DNA of 14,313 nucleotides from Clostridiaceae bacterium (lineage in GTDB: Bacteria; Bacillota; Clostridia; Oscillospirales; Acutalibacteraceae). The stretch spans positions 1-14,313 of the forward strand of contig JAEDFL010000048.1 in assembly GCA_016292785.1 (NCBI GenBank). Direction: 5' to 3'. The notes beneath the pieces were generated by a model. The model did no database searches. It worked only from the letters and a program-made list of their open reading frames with translations, and had not been told where the DNA came from. How positions within the stretch are numbered: the stretch's first letter is position 1; each line of letters begins with the position of its first letter. The position numbers and the translations under genes are program-made. Positions 7,110-14,197 of the stretch are shown here, one piece after another.

Positions 7110-7996
7110 ACGTCAAGTCCCTGCTCTCTCATGCACTGAAGGAGAACCGCCTTGTGTGCGTCCTCCATCGGAGTAAGCGGAAGTCTGAGATAATCCTCAC
7201 AGTAGCCCATTGCCGCCATAGCCGCCTTAGCAGGAATCGGATTGACCTCGCTGAAAAGAGCCTTGATAAGCGGAAGATACTTGAACTGAAGCTCAAGAGC
7301 GCCCTTGATGTCGCCGTCAAAAAACTTCTTGCACATAAGCGAGGTTTCCTTCGGGAATACGTTTGAAAGAACTGAGATAACTCCCGAGCCGCCGACGGAA
7401 AGCAGAGGAACAACCTCGTCGTCGTTGCCCGAATAGAGATCAAGTCTGTCTCCGACAACAGCCATTGTTTCAACAATCTTTGAAATATTGCCGTTTGCCT
7501 CCTTGATGCCCTGAATCATCGGGTGATCCGCAAGAACTCCGTATGTTGCAGGCTCAATATTCACGCCCGTTCTTGAGGGAACATTGTAGAGTATGCAGGG
7601 CTTTGAGCTTGCGTCTGCGATTGCCGTATATGATTTGATAAGTCCGTTCTGAGTTGCCTTGTTGTAATAAGGCGTAACAACGAGAACTGCGTCATAGCCG
7701 ATCTCGCATGCGTGTTTCGTAAGATCAATACCGTAGGCGATATCGTTTGAGCCTGTGCCGGCGATCATCGGAACTCTGCCGTTTGCTCTCTTGACTGCGA
7801 ACTCAAGAGCCTCTCTGTGCTCCCTGTCGCTGAGTGTTGAGCCTTCGCCCGATGTTCCGCAGATTACAAGTCCGTCAATGCCCGACTCAATCTGCCAGTC
7901 GATGAGCCTGCCGAAGTTTTCGTAATCTACTCCGTCCTTTGTGAGAGGGGTGACAAGAGCCGTAGCCGCTCCTCTGAAAATGCTGTGGTCTGTCAT
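7106..7996 (-). CDS. dapA: 4-Hydroxy-tetrahydrodipicolinate synthase
   Basis: It condenses pyruvate with aspartate semialdehyde, the committed step to diaminopimelate and lysine. The 296-residue TIM barrel begins MTDHSIFRGAATALVTPL. It has CGTSGEGSTLS (46-56), VTPYYN (107-112), the catalytic tyrosine in LYNVPSRTG (Tyr137) and the Schiff-base lysine in GIKEANGN (Lys165). The reading frame is open upstream to an ATG at 8113. The 39 extra residues would be encoded by the riboswitch terminator hairpin and match nothing in the family, whereas ATG 7996 has AAGGAG just upstream. I therefore take 7996 as the start. It is the first gene of the lysine operon. Confidence 0.97.
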   Translation of the reverse strand: MTDHSIFRGAATALVTPLTKDGVDYENFGRLIDWQIESGIDGLVICGTSGEGSTLSDREHREALEFAVKRANGRVPMIAGTGSNDIAYGIDLTKHACEIGYDAVLVVTPYYNKATQNGLIKSYTAIADASSKPCILYNVPSRTGVNIEPATYGVLADHPMIQGIKEANGNISKIVETMAVVGDRLDLYSGNDDEVVPLLSVGGSGVISVLSNVFPKETSLMCKKFFDGDIKGALELQFKYLPLIKALFSEVNPIPAKAAMAAMGYCEDYLRLPLTPMEDAHKAVLLQCMREQGLDV

Positions 7997-8044
7997 GTTA
8001 AACAACTCCTTGTAAAAATATCCTATGGTACGCATTTTTCGCTG

Positions 8045-8076
8045 AAAAAAAGGTAACCGAACTGCTTCGGCTACCT
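8045..8076 (-). terminator. Intrinsic terminator of the lysine riboswitch expression platform
   Basis: On the minus strand, GGTAGCCGAA pairs with TTCGGTTACC (arms 8066-8075 and 8052-8061, one G-U pair) around a 4-nt loop and is followed by seven Ts. It sits between the aptamer and dapA, with another hairpin (GATGTTC-AGG-GAACATC, about 8095-8111) in between. Lysine binding would be expected to favour this terminator and shut off the operon. The alternative antiterminator pairing was not worked out. Confidence 0.88.
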
Positions 8077-8123
8077 CATAATTCAAACTGCTCCGATGTT
8101 CCCTGAACATCAAAGTGATTTAA

Positions 8124-8289
8124 GATAGCTCTCCGCAAAATCAGCGACAGTACGACGGATCTTATTCCGACATACCAGCACGGTCTTCAGCCTCAACCGC
8201 CTTCGGCAACGGCTCCTTTCACGAATACCGTAAGCCTTGCTGAAAGCCTTAAATAATATCCGCTACTGATAGCTCGATGCGCCTCTACC
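8124..8289 (-). ncRNA. Lysine riboswitch aptamer (L box)
   Basis: The minus-strand leader of dapA shows the conserved blocks of the lysine riboswitch in order: GGTAGAGGCGC at the 5' side of P1, an AGTA, then GAAAGGAGC with GTTGCCGAAGG, a GTGCTGG segment, and GGAGAGCTATC as the 3' side of P1. GGTAG at the start pairs with CTATC at the end, closing an aptamer of about 166 nt, a little under the usual size. These blocks line up with the Bacillus lysC leader from memory. It follows a promoter and precedes an intrinsic terminator, so control is probably by transcription attenuation in response to lysine. Confidence 0.93.
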
Positions 8290-8326
8290 ATTGTTGGATC
8301 CGCAGATCCGTATTTTAATTTTTCAC

Positions 8327-8355
8327 ATAATAACACAACGGACGGTAAAAATCAA
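8327..8355 (-). promoter_or_regulatory. Promoter of the lysine operon
   Basis: On the minus strand, TTGATT (8350-8355), a 17-nt spacer and TATTAT (8327-8332) lie about 40 nt before the riboswitch, with transcription expected to start near 8320. The -35 begins only about 11 nt past the stop codon of the ABC permease gene. No terminator is evident between them, so some read-through from the ABC operon is possible. Confidence 0.7.
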
Positions 8356-8366
8356 GTCTTTTTTTC

Positions 8367-9011
8367 TTATAAATCAACTTTTTCGTAATTTTTTGCACAT
8401 TGCTTGTTTACTGCAAAGTATGAAACCGCAAAAACGGCAATTCCGACGAATAAAACAGGGAGCTGAACAAGCTGTCCTCCCTTGCCCTCAAGGAAATCTC
8501 CGATAACAGGCATATGGTCTGCCACCTCTGCCGCCGCAATAAACACGGCTGTCGGTATGCAGGCAAACAGGAAAGACTTTCCGACCTTATATGCAGTCTT
8601 GAAAAAGCTGCAAAGGAACACGGCATTGAACACAGCCAGCATAATCAGCGACAAGCCGTAAAAAGCGACATTCGCTTCAATTCCGGCAAGATTTGAGCCG
8701 TTGGGATTGATCCTTTGAGTTATCAATGCAAACGGAACGGAAAAGACAACGGCTATTATTTCAACTATCCAGACAAAAGCTGTTTTTGCCCTGACGGTGT
8801 CTTTCTTTGAAACGGGAAGAATTGCGTCAAAATACAGATCCCTGTTCTCACGTCCGTTCATAAACGAAAAGAAAAGTCCGAGCGTCACATAGAAAAATGT
8901 GATGTAATAAGGATAACTCGGAATAAGTAACATCACTCCGAAAAACATAAAAACATATGTCATCGGATGAGCCGAAAGCAAAAATTCCTTTTTAATCAAA
9001 TATTTCGTCAT
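8367..9011 (-). CDS. ABC-2 type transporter permease
   Basis: A 214-residue integral membrane protein with about six hydrophobic segments (roughly 17-31, 34-52, 77-97, 114-136, 146-164 and 182-202). The stretch RDLYFDAILPVSKKDTVRAK after the second segment is typical of the small ABC-2 permease family (ABC2_membrane_5-like) that pairs with BcrA/YtrB-type ATPases. Substrate cannot be told from sequence; relatives export lipids or antimicrobial peptides or respond to cell-envelope stress. The ATG at 9011 has AAAGGA 9 nt upstream. An in-frame start 39 nt further up would lie deep in the ATPase gene without a ribosome binding site. The chosen start overlaps the ATPase end by 20 nt. Confidence 0.85.
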   Translation of the reverse strand: MTKYLIKKEFLLSAHPMTYVFMFFGVMLLIPSYPYYITFFYVTLGLFFSFMNGRENRDLYFDAILPVSKKDTVRAKTAFVWIVEIIAVVFSVPFALITQRINPNGSNLAGIEANVAFYGLSLIMLAVFNAVFLCSFFKTAYKVGKSFLFACIPTAVFIAAAEVADHMPVIGDFLEGKGGQLVQLPVLFVGIAVFAVSYFAVNKQCAKNYEKVDL

Positions 9012-9744
9012 CGTAATCCGTCCTTTCAAGGCTGACGATAATTTCCTCAAGCGACGGCTTTCCGTCAGGCTTCAGCTCCGAATATTTTTCAAGCATTTCA
9101 CCTATCGGCAGGGACTCTGCAATCTCGCCGTTTCGGATATAGGTAATATGAGTTGCACACTTTTCAAGGTCGGAAACTATATGAGTTGAGAAAAATATTG
9201 CTCTCTCGCCGCTTTTTACAAGGCTTTGGAAAAGACGGCAGATATCATCACGGGAAACAGGATCAAGTCCGCTGGTCGGCTCGTCAAAAATCAGGAGCTT
9301 TGCGCCGTGTGACAGGGCAAGAGCAATCAGAAACTTGATCTTCATGCCCGAAGAAAGCTCGTCTGCGGTTTTTCGGTCGTCGATCGAAAACAGGTTTATA
9401 TACTTATTATACTTTTCTTCGTCCCAGCTTTCACCGTAGAAGGATTTGACGGTATTTTTTATCACCGAGAGCTTTTTCTTAGGGTAAAAATTTATTCCGC
9501 CGTAGACTACGCCGATATTCTTTTTGCACTCGGTTTCATTTTCTGCAACGTTCATTCCGAGGATTTCCGCTCTGCCCGACTCCGAGTGTATCATATTCAG
9601 CATCGCTTTTATCGTCGTGCTTTTGCCTGCTCCGTTCCTTCCGACAAAGCCCATAATCTGACCGCTTTCCAGCCTGAAAGAAACATTTTTCAGCTCAAAT
9701 TCGGGATATTTCTTGCAAAGTCCGTCAACTCTCAGAACTTCCAT
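8992..9744 (-). CDS. ABC transporter ATP-binding protein (BcrA/YtrB-like)
   Basis: A 250-residue ATPase that should drive the permease encoded just downstream. It has Walker A GRNGAGKST (35-43), the signature LSSGMK (130-135), Walker B LLIFDEPTSGLDP (150-162) and the H-loop His188 in STHIV. The Q-loop position reads IGVVYGG (77-83), so the usual glutamine is absent. This may be normal for its subfamily, but it is worth noting. ATG 9744 is preceded by AGGTGA at good spacing. A GTG at 9753 is also in frame but overlaps that ribosome binding site and has none of its own. The gene overlaps the end of the AbrB-like gene by 20 nt, which implies coupled translation. Confidence 0.93.
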   Translation of the reverse strand: MEVLRVDGLCKKYPEFELKNVSFRLESGQIMGFVGRNGAGKSTTIKAMLNMIHSESGRAEILGMNVAENETECKKNIGVVYGGINFYPKKKLSVIKNTVKSFYGESWDEEKYNKYINLFSIDDRKTADELSSGMKIKFLIALALSHGAKLLIFDEPTSGLDPVSRDDICRLFQSLVKSGERAIFFSTHIVSDLEKCATHITYIRNGEIAESLPIGEMLEKYSELKPDGKPSLEEIIVSLERTDYDDEIFD

Positions 9745-9952
9745 TTCTGTCACCTGCGTTTTCTACAATCTGATGAACGATTTCGTTAAGACATTCGACT
9801 CTTTGCAGAGCAATTCCCCTGCTTTTATCCGCCAGAAGCAACAGCGAATCGCCCGAAGAAACCCCGAACATATCCCTGACCTCTTTCGGGATTACAATCT
9901 GCCCCTTTGGTCCTATTTTTACTGTTGCAATAAAATTGTCGTTTTTATTCAT
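9725..9952 (-). CDS. AbrB/MazE-type (SpoVT-AbrB domain) transcriptional regulator
   Basis: A 75-residue protein whose residues about 7-52 form a swapped-hairpin AbrB DNA-binding domain: TVKIGPKGQIVIPKEVRDMF, then GDSLLLL and a final short strand. Residues 53-75 are a short tail of unknown role. Such proteins dimerise and bind short palindromes, often in their own promoters. It is the first gene of a three-gene unit with the ABC ATPase and permease, which suggests that it regulates that transporter. The ATG at 9952 follows GGAGGTG. An antitoxin role is possible for this fold, but no toxin gene is next to it. Confidence 0.87.
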   Translation of the reverse strand: MNKNDNFIATVKIGPKGQIVIPKEVRDMFGVSSGDSLLLLADKSRGIALQRVECLNEIVHQIVENAGDRNGSSES

Positions 9953-9963
9953 ATCGCACCTCC

Positions 9964-9979
9964 GTAATACAAATATTAC
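9964..9979 (-). promoter_or_regulatory. Palindrome in the AbrB-like gene leader (putative autoregulatory operator)
   Basis: GTAATA-CAAA-TATTAC is a perfect inverted repeat with 6-bp arms. It lies just downstream of the predicted transcription start and directly abuts the GGAGGTG ribosome binding site (9957-9963). Binding of the AbrB-like protein here would repress its own operon. An mRNA hairpin that limits access to the ribosome binding site is the alternative. Confidence 0.5.
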
Positions 9980-9990
9980 TTTTCTTACTT

Positions 9991-10018
9991 ATAATACCCC
10001 CAAATTTTATTTTGTCAA
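9991..10018 (-). promoter_or_regulatory. Promoter of the AbrB-ABC operon
   Basis: On the minus strand, TTGACA (10013-10018), a 16-nt spacer and TATTAT (9991-9996) form a good vegetative promoter, with a start expected near 9984. Its -35 lies within an 8-bp inverted repeat TTTTGTCA/TGACAAAA (10010-10017 and 10047-10054) that spans the region between this promoter and the divergent M23 gene. Confidence 0.7.
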
Positions 10019-10085
10019 GATTTTTCGGAATATTTTTTAAAATAGCTGACAAAACTATTTTTGACGAAAAATTGGAGGAGATAAT

Positions 10086-10805
10086 ATGAATAACAAAAAG
10101 GGTAAAGAATCAAAGCTGCTGAATTCCAGGATTTTTTATGCGGTAGTAATGTCGCTCGTAATTGCAATCGTCGGCGTTGCCTCCGTGATATATAACCTCT
10201 CAAAGATAAAAAACGTTCTTCCTCAGGAGGGTGAAACAGGCTTCTACTCCGTTACGACGAAAACAGCGACCTCGGAGCATCAGGCGAATATGCCTGCGAC
10301 GGGAATCCCCGACGAAAGAGATGATGACGAGACAGACGCATCGGAAAAATCGACTGTCGATGACCTCAACAGACCTTACACGGGCAGATACCTCCTGCCG
10401 CTCGACTCGAACGTCGGCAAGAGCTTCAGCGACGGAAATATGGTTTATTCAAAGACAATGGACGATTGGCGAATACATGACGGAATTGACATCACGGGCA
10501 GTATCGGCGACAACGCCATTGCAATCAACGACGGCAGCGTTACTGCGGTTTACAGCGACGCACTCTGGGGCGAAGTGATAGAGATCAGGCACGGAAACGG
10601 ACTGACGGCGAAATACTGCGGCGTAAAATCGGCCCTGCAAAAGGACACGGCAGTCAAGCAGGGGCAGGTTATCGGAACGGTTGTTGAAATCCCTGCCGAA
10701 AAAGAGGACGGAGTTCACGTCCACCTCGAAATAACCGTGGACGACAAAACCGTCGATCCGATAAAAGCCCTCAACCTGATGTCTGACTCCGCCACATCAG
10801 AATAA
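10086..10805 (+). CDS. Membrane-anchored M23 (LytM) peptidase, SpoIIQ-like
   Basis: A 239-residue protein with a short basic N-terminus, one transmembrane segment (about 16-37), an acidic low-complexity linker (about 48-95) and a C-terminal M23 domain (about 100-230). The metal ligands of an active enzyme are present: HDGID (His131, Asp135) and HVH (His211, His213). The block MVYSKTMDDWRIHDGID just before and at the active site is typical of clostridial SpoIIQ, the forespore membrane partner of SpoIIIAH. Bacillus SpoIIQ has a degenerate site, whereas clostridial ones usually keep it, as here. The SpoIIQ assignment is an inference; another cell-wall endopeptidase remains possible. The start has GGAGGAG 6 nt upstream. 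I could not define a convincing forespore promoter. Confidence 0.85.
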   Translation: MNNKKGKESKLLNSRIFYAVVMSLVIAIVGVASVIYNLSKIKNVLPQEGETGFYSVTTKTATSEHQANMPATGIPDERDDDETDASEKSTVDDLNRPYTGRYLLPLDSNVGKSFSDGNMVYSKTMDDWRIHDGIDITGSIGDNAIAINDGSVTAVYSDALWGEVIEIRHGNGLTAKYCGVKSALQKDTAVKQGQVIGTVVEIPAEKEDGVHVHLEITVDDKTVDPIKALNLMSDSATSE

Positions 10806-10811
10806 AGCACA

Positions 10812-10850
10812 AGACCGCTCGGAATTTTTATCCGAACGGTCTGATTTTTT
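10812..10850 (+). terminator. Intrinsic terminator after the M23 gene
   Basis: AGACCG-C-TCGGA pairs with TCCGA-A-CGGTCT (arms 10812-10823 and 10831-10842, one mismatch) and is followed by GA and six Ts. The T tract touches the stop codon of the convergent hisIE. Read on the minus strand the hairpin lacks a good T run, so termination of the histidine operon here is less certain. Confidence 0.88.
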
Positions 10851-11499
10851 ACTTCGTCATTTTTTCCTGCTTGACCTTGTGGTCGATTATGTGACGTGAG
10901 GCAAGCTCACGGTGAACGTCCTCGACGGTTATGCCCATTTCAACCATAAGCACCATTGCGTGATATGCAAGATCGGCAAGCTCATAAACGGTTTCTTTCT
11001 TGTCGTCAGCCTTGCCGGCGATGATGACCTCGGTACACTCCTCGCCGACCTTTTTAAGTATCTTGTCGATGCCCTTTTCAAAAAGATAAGTCGTATAAGA
11101 GCCTTCGGGTTTATCCGCCTTTCTGCCGACCAGCAGGTCGTAAAGTCCCTGCAAGCTAAATTCCTGAAGCTCCTCGCTCTGATAAACCGGCTTTGTGAAG
11201 CAGGAGTCGCTTCCGGTGTGGCAGGCAGGACCGTCCTTTTCAACAACTACAACGAGTGCGTCATTGTCACAGTCGGCGGTGATACTGACAATGTGCTGAT
11301 AATTTCCGCTTGTTTCACCCTTGAGCCAAAGCTCCTGCCTTGAACGGCTCCAGAAGCAGGTCAGTCCCTTCTCCATAGAAATTTCAAGGCTTTCCCTGTT
11401 CATATAAGCGACTGTCAGCACCTTTTTGGTGATCGAATCAACAACAACGGCAGGGATAAGTCCCTTTTCGTCAAATTTAAGCTCATCTATATTCAACAT
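10849..11499 (-). CDS. hisIE: Bifunctional phosphoribosyl-AMP cyclohydrolase / phosphoribosyl-ATP pyrophosphatase
   Basis: A HisI-HisE fusion that carries out steps 2 and 3 of histidine synthesis. Using 216 residues, the HisI part (about 1-105) has FWSRSRQELWLKGETSGN (49-66) and the metal-site residues in DCDND (76-80) and PACHTGSDSC (91-100). The HisE part (about 117-205) has GSYTTYLF, the KVGEECTEVIIAGK helix and ELADLAYH. The ATG at 11499 is chosen because GTGAGG lies 8 nt upstream of it. An ATG at 11505 is also in frame and overlaps the hisF stop as ATGA, but would be only 2 nt from that ribosome binding site. It is the last gene of the histidine operon. Confidence 0.95.
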   Translation of the reverse strand: MLNIDELKFDEKGLIPAVVVDSITKKVLTVAYMNRESLEISMEKGLTCFWSRSRQELWLKGETSGNYQHIVSITADCDNDALVVVVEKDGPACHTGSDSCFTKPVYQSEELQEFSLQGLYDLLVGRKADKPEGSYTTYLFEKGIDKILKKVGEECTEVIIAGKADDKKETVYELADLAYHAMVLMVEMGITVEDVHRELASRHIIDHKVKQEKMTK

Positions 11500-11501
11500 A
11501 A

Positions 11502-12260
11502 TCATAACCTCACAGTGATATTATTCTTTTTAAGCTCCTGCTTGAGATCGGGAATTGCGACCTCGCCGAAATGGAAGATCGAAGCGGCAAGTCCTGCGTC
11601 GATATCGGGTATCTCACGGAAAAGCTCGACAAAATCGTTTATTCCGCCTGCTCCGCCCGAAGCGATAACAGGTACGTTTACAGCCTCGCAAACCGCTTTG
11701 AGCATCTCTATATCGAAGCCTTTTTTCACTCCGTCGGTGTCTATCGAATTAACAACAACCTCGCCGGCACCGAGCTTGACACAGCGTTTTATCCACTCGA
11801 TAGCCTCCATACCCGTGTCCTCTCTGCCGCCCTTGGCGAACACATGGAACACTCCGTCAACACGCTTGACATCGGCGGAAATTACAACGCACTGGTTGCC
11901 GTAAAGCTCCGCCGCCTCACGGATAAGGTCGGGATTTCTGATAGCACCCGAATTTACGCTGACCTTGTCCGCACCGCATTTCAGCACCCTGTCAAAATCA
12001 TCGACGGTGTTTATTCCGCCGCCGACTGTCAGGGGAATGAAAATCTGTTCGGCGACCTCACGCAGAATATCCGTGAATAGCCGACGCTCCTCAAAGGACG
12101 CCGTTATATCATAAAAAACAAGCTCGTCCGCTCCGTTGTCGGAGTAATATTTTGCAAGCTCAACGGGCGATGAAACATCGGACAAGCCCTCAAAGTTTAC
12201 GCCCTTTACCACCCTGCCGTTTCTGACATCAAGACAGGGAATAATTCTTTTTGTAATCAT
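11502..12260 (-). CDS. hisF: Imidazole glycerol phosphate synthase cyclase subunit
   Basis: The cyclase half of IGP synthase. It uses ammonia channelled from HisH to turn PRFAR into imidazole glycerol phosphate and AICAR. The 252-residue TIM barrel has the catalytic aspartates in PCLDV (Asp11) and ISADVKR (Asp130), phosphate-binding TVGGGIN (78-84) and ASGGAGG, and the NSIDTDG segment. The start follows directly on the hisA stop (TAAATG) with GAGGTGG upstream inside hisA. Confidence 0.97.
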   Translation of the reverse strand: MITKRIIPCLDVRNGRVVKGVNFEGLSDVSSPVELAKYYSDNGADELVFYDITASFEERRLFTDILREVAEQIFIPLTVGGGINTVDDFDRVLKCGADKVSVNSGAIRNPDLIREAAELYGNQCVVISADVKRVDGVFHVFAKGGREDTGMEAIEWIKRCVKLGAGEVVVNSIDTDGVKKGFDIEMLKAVCEAVNVPVIASGGAGGINDFVELFREIPDIDAGLAASIFHFGEVAIPDLKQELKKNNITVRL

Positions 12261-12974
12261 TTAGTCAGCCACCTCGATCGCTTCTTTCAGGTCAACGGCT
12301 CCCGTGTAATAAGCCTTGCCTATTATTGCGCCGTAGAGGTTCATCTGCCGCAGAGCCTTAACGTCATCAAGGCTTGAAACTCCGCCCGAAGCGGTAATAT
12401 CAAGCGAATACTTTTCCGAAAGCTTACGGTAAAGCTCAAGGTTTGTTCCCCTCATAGCTCCGTCCCTTGAAATATCGGTGCAGATGATATTTTTGACGCC
12501 CTTCTTCTGCATTTTTTCAAAGAACTCATCAAGGGTGACATCTGATTCCTCAAGCCAACCCTTGACGGCAATCTTTCCGTTTTTGACGTCCGCACCGACG
12601 GCAATTTTTTCGCCGTAAGCGGCTACCGCCTCATCTAAAAACGCTTCGTCACATATCGCCGCAGTGCCGAGAATAACCCGTGAAACTCTGGCATTTATGT
12701 AGTCCTTAACGGTCTGCATACTCCGTATACCCCCGCCGATCTCAACGAAAAGTCCTGTTTTTTCTGCGACCTCAGCAACGATATCCATATTAGGAGTTGT
12801 GCCGTATTTTGCACCGTCAAGATCGACCATATGAATGTAACCGGCACCGAGCGACTTGAATTTTTCGGCAACCTCAAGCGGTGAATTGCTGTAAACCGTC
12901 ACCTGATTGTAGTCGCCCTTTAAGAGTCTTACCGCCTTGCGGTCAAGAAGATCTATCGCAGGAAGTATTATCAT
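12261..12974 (-). CDS. hisA: ProFAR isomerase (phosphoribosylformimino-AICAR ribotide isomerase)
   Basis: It catalyses the Amadori rearrangement of ProFAR to PRFAR, step 4 of the pathway. The 237-residue barrel has the catalytic acids in PAIDL (Asp8) and VGADVKNGKIAVKGW (Asp129), EIGGGIR (78-84) and CTDISRDGAMRGTN. It is homologous to HisF next to it. The start lies 27 nt after hisH, the largest gap in this part of the operon, with AAAGGAA upstream at a rather long spacing. Confidence 0.97.
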   Translation of the reverse strand: MIILPAIDLLDRKAVRLLKGDYNQVTVYSNSPLEVAEKFKSLGAGYIHMVDLDGAKYGTTPNMDIVAEVAEKTGLFVEIGGGIRSMQTVKDYINARVSRVILGTAAICDEAFLDEAVAAYGEKIAVGADVKNGKIAVKGWLEESDVTLDEFFEKMQKKGVKNIICTDISRDGAMRGTNLELYRKLSEKYSLDITASGGVSSLDDVKALRQMNLYGAIIGKAYYTGAVDLKEAIEVAD

Positions 12975-13001
12975 TTATATAAACATTCCTTTCAGAATTT
13001 A

Positions 13002-13610
13002 TCAGTTTTCACAAAATGCTTTCAGAATTGCAAGTCCTACCTTGCCGCTCTTTTCAGGGTGGAACTGACAGCCCTTGATGTTTCCAAGCTCAACGGCGGC
13101 GGTCATCTCCCTGCCGTATTCCGTTGTTGCAATCACGCTTTCGTCGCAGTCGGTTGCAAAATAGGAATGGACAAAATACACGCAGTCGTTTTCATTTATA
13201 TATTTGAAAAGTCCGCTCGGCTTTGCAAAGTGCAGAGCGTTCCAACCGATATGCGGAATTTTAAGCTTTTCGGGAATTGCTCCCTCCATGGGTACGACCG
13301 AGCCTTTAAGAAGTCCAAGCCCCTCATGCTCGCCGTATTCGTAGCTTTTTTCAAAGAGAAGCTGCATACCCAGACATATGCCCATAATATCCTTGCCTGC
13401 CGCCGCCTGCTCCCTGACAATCAGATCCATACCTGTGTCACGAAGCTTCTGCGCCGCATCGGCAAACGCACCGACTCCGGGAAGAACGAGCTTGTCCGCC
13501 GAGCGCAGTATCTCCTTATCCGAGGTTACGACAGCCTCGGCACCTATACTTTTCAGTGAAGAACAGAGCGAAAACAGATTTCCGACTCCGTAGTCAATTA
13601 TCGCAATCAT
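13002..13610 (-). CDS. hisH: Imidazole glycerol phosphate synthase glutaminase subunit
   Basis: A class I glutamine amidotransferase of 202 residues that supplies ammonia to HisF. The triad is visible: Cys79 in GICLGMQLLFE, His184 and Glu186 in QFHPEKS. DYGVGN (6-11) and LPGVGAF (43-49, oxyanion region) are intact. It overlaps the hisB stop by one base (TAATG) and has AAGGGG 8 nt upstream of its ATG. Confidence 0.97.
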   Translation of the reverse strand: MIAIIDYGVGNLFSLCSSLKSIGAEAVVTSDKEILRSADKLVLPGVGAFADAAQKLRDTGMDLIVREQAAAGKDIMGICLGMQLLFEKSYEYGEHEGLGLLKGSVVPMEGAIPEKLKIPHIGWNALHFAKPSGLFKYINENDCVYFVHSYFATDCDESVIATTEYGREMTAAVELGNIKGCQFHPEKSGKVGLAILKAFCEN

Positions 13611-14197
13611 TAAAGCAACCCCTTAGTTGACGGAATTTCATCGGCAAAAGCCTTGTCAACGGAAACCGCAGTACGCAGACTTCTTGCAACGGACTTGAAC
13701 GATCCCTCGATTATGTGGTGGGAATTACTGCCTGCAAGCTGACGAAGATGCAGCGTAATCCCTGCGTCGCAGGCAAAGGCACGCCAAAATTCTTCGACAA
13801 GCTCGGTATCGAAATCGCCGACCTTCTGAGTCGGGATATCGAGGGCAAAGTAAAGTCCGCCCCTGCCCGAAATATCGACAGCCGAAAGTATGAGAGACTC
13901 GTCCATCGGCAAAACCGTGTCGCCGTAACGGACAATTCCTCTCTTGTCACCGAGAGCCTGACAGAACGCCTTGCCGAGACTTATTCCGATATCCTCAACC
14001 GTGTGATGATAGTCAACATAGGTATCGCCGACGCACTTTACCGTCAGGTCAAATCTGCCGTGACGTGAGAAAAGAGTAAGCATATGGTCAAGGAAGCCAC
14101 AGCCCGTGGCGATATCCGACTTGCCGCTTCCGTCAAGATTTACGGTCAGGTTAATATCCGTTTCGTTGGTTTTTCTGCTGATATTTCCCGTTCTCAT
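13610..14197 (-). CDS. hisB: Imidazoleglycerol-phosphate dehydratase
   Basis: It removes water from imidazole glycerol phosphate to give imidazole acetol phosphate. At 195 residues it is the monofunctional dehydratase without the phosphatase domain seen in enteric HisB, so a separate histidinol phosphatase must exist elsewhere. The manganese motifs are present: CGFLDHML (33-40), HHTVED (64-69), PMDE (97-100) and HHIIE (160-164). The ATG overlaps the hisC stop by one base (TAATG) and follows GGAGGAA. Confidence 0.97.
   Translation of the reverse strand: MRTGNISRKTNETDINLTVNLDGSGKSDIATGCGFLDHMLTLFSRHGRFDLTVKCVGDTYVDYHHTVEDIGISLGKAFCQALGDKRGIVRYGDTVLPMDESLILSAVDISGRGGLYFALDIPTQKVGDFDTELVEEFWRAFACDAGITLHLRQLAGSNSHHIIEGSFKSVARSLRTAVSVDKAFADEIPSTKGLL

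Noticed and set aside
7997..8113. A 39-codon N-terminal extension of dapA from an upstream ATG
   Set aside because: It runs through the riboswitch terminator hairpin, matches nothing in DapA proteins, and a better start with AAGGAG lies at 7996.
9725..9952. A toxin-antitoxin pair based on the MazE/AbrB-type protein
   Set aside because: No MazF, PIN or other toxin gene adjoins it. It overlaps an ABC ATPase gene, and a regulator role fits better.
10019..10085. A SigF-type forespore promoter before the SpoIIQ-like gene
   Set aside because: A GGAATATTTT stretch resembles a -10, but no acceptable -35 lies at the right distance.
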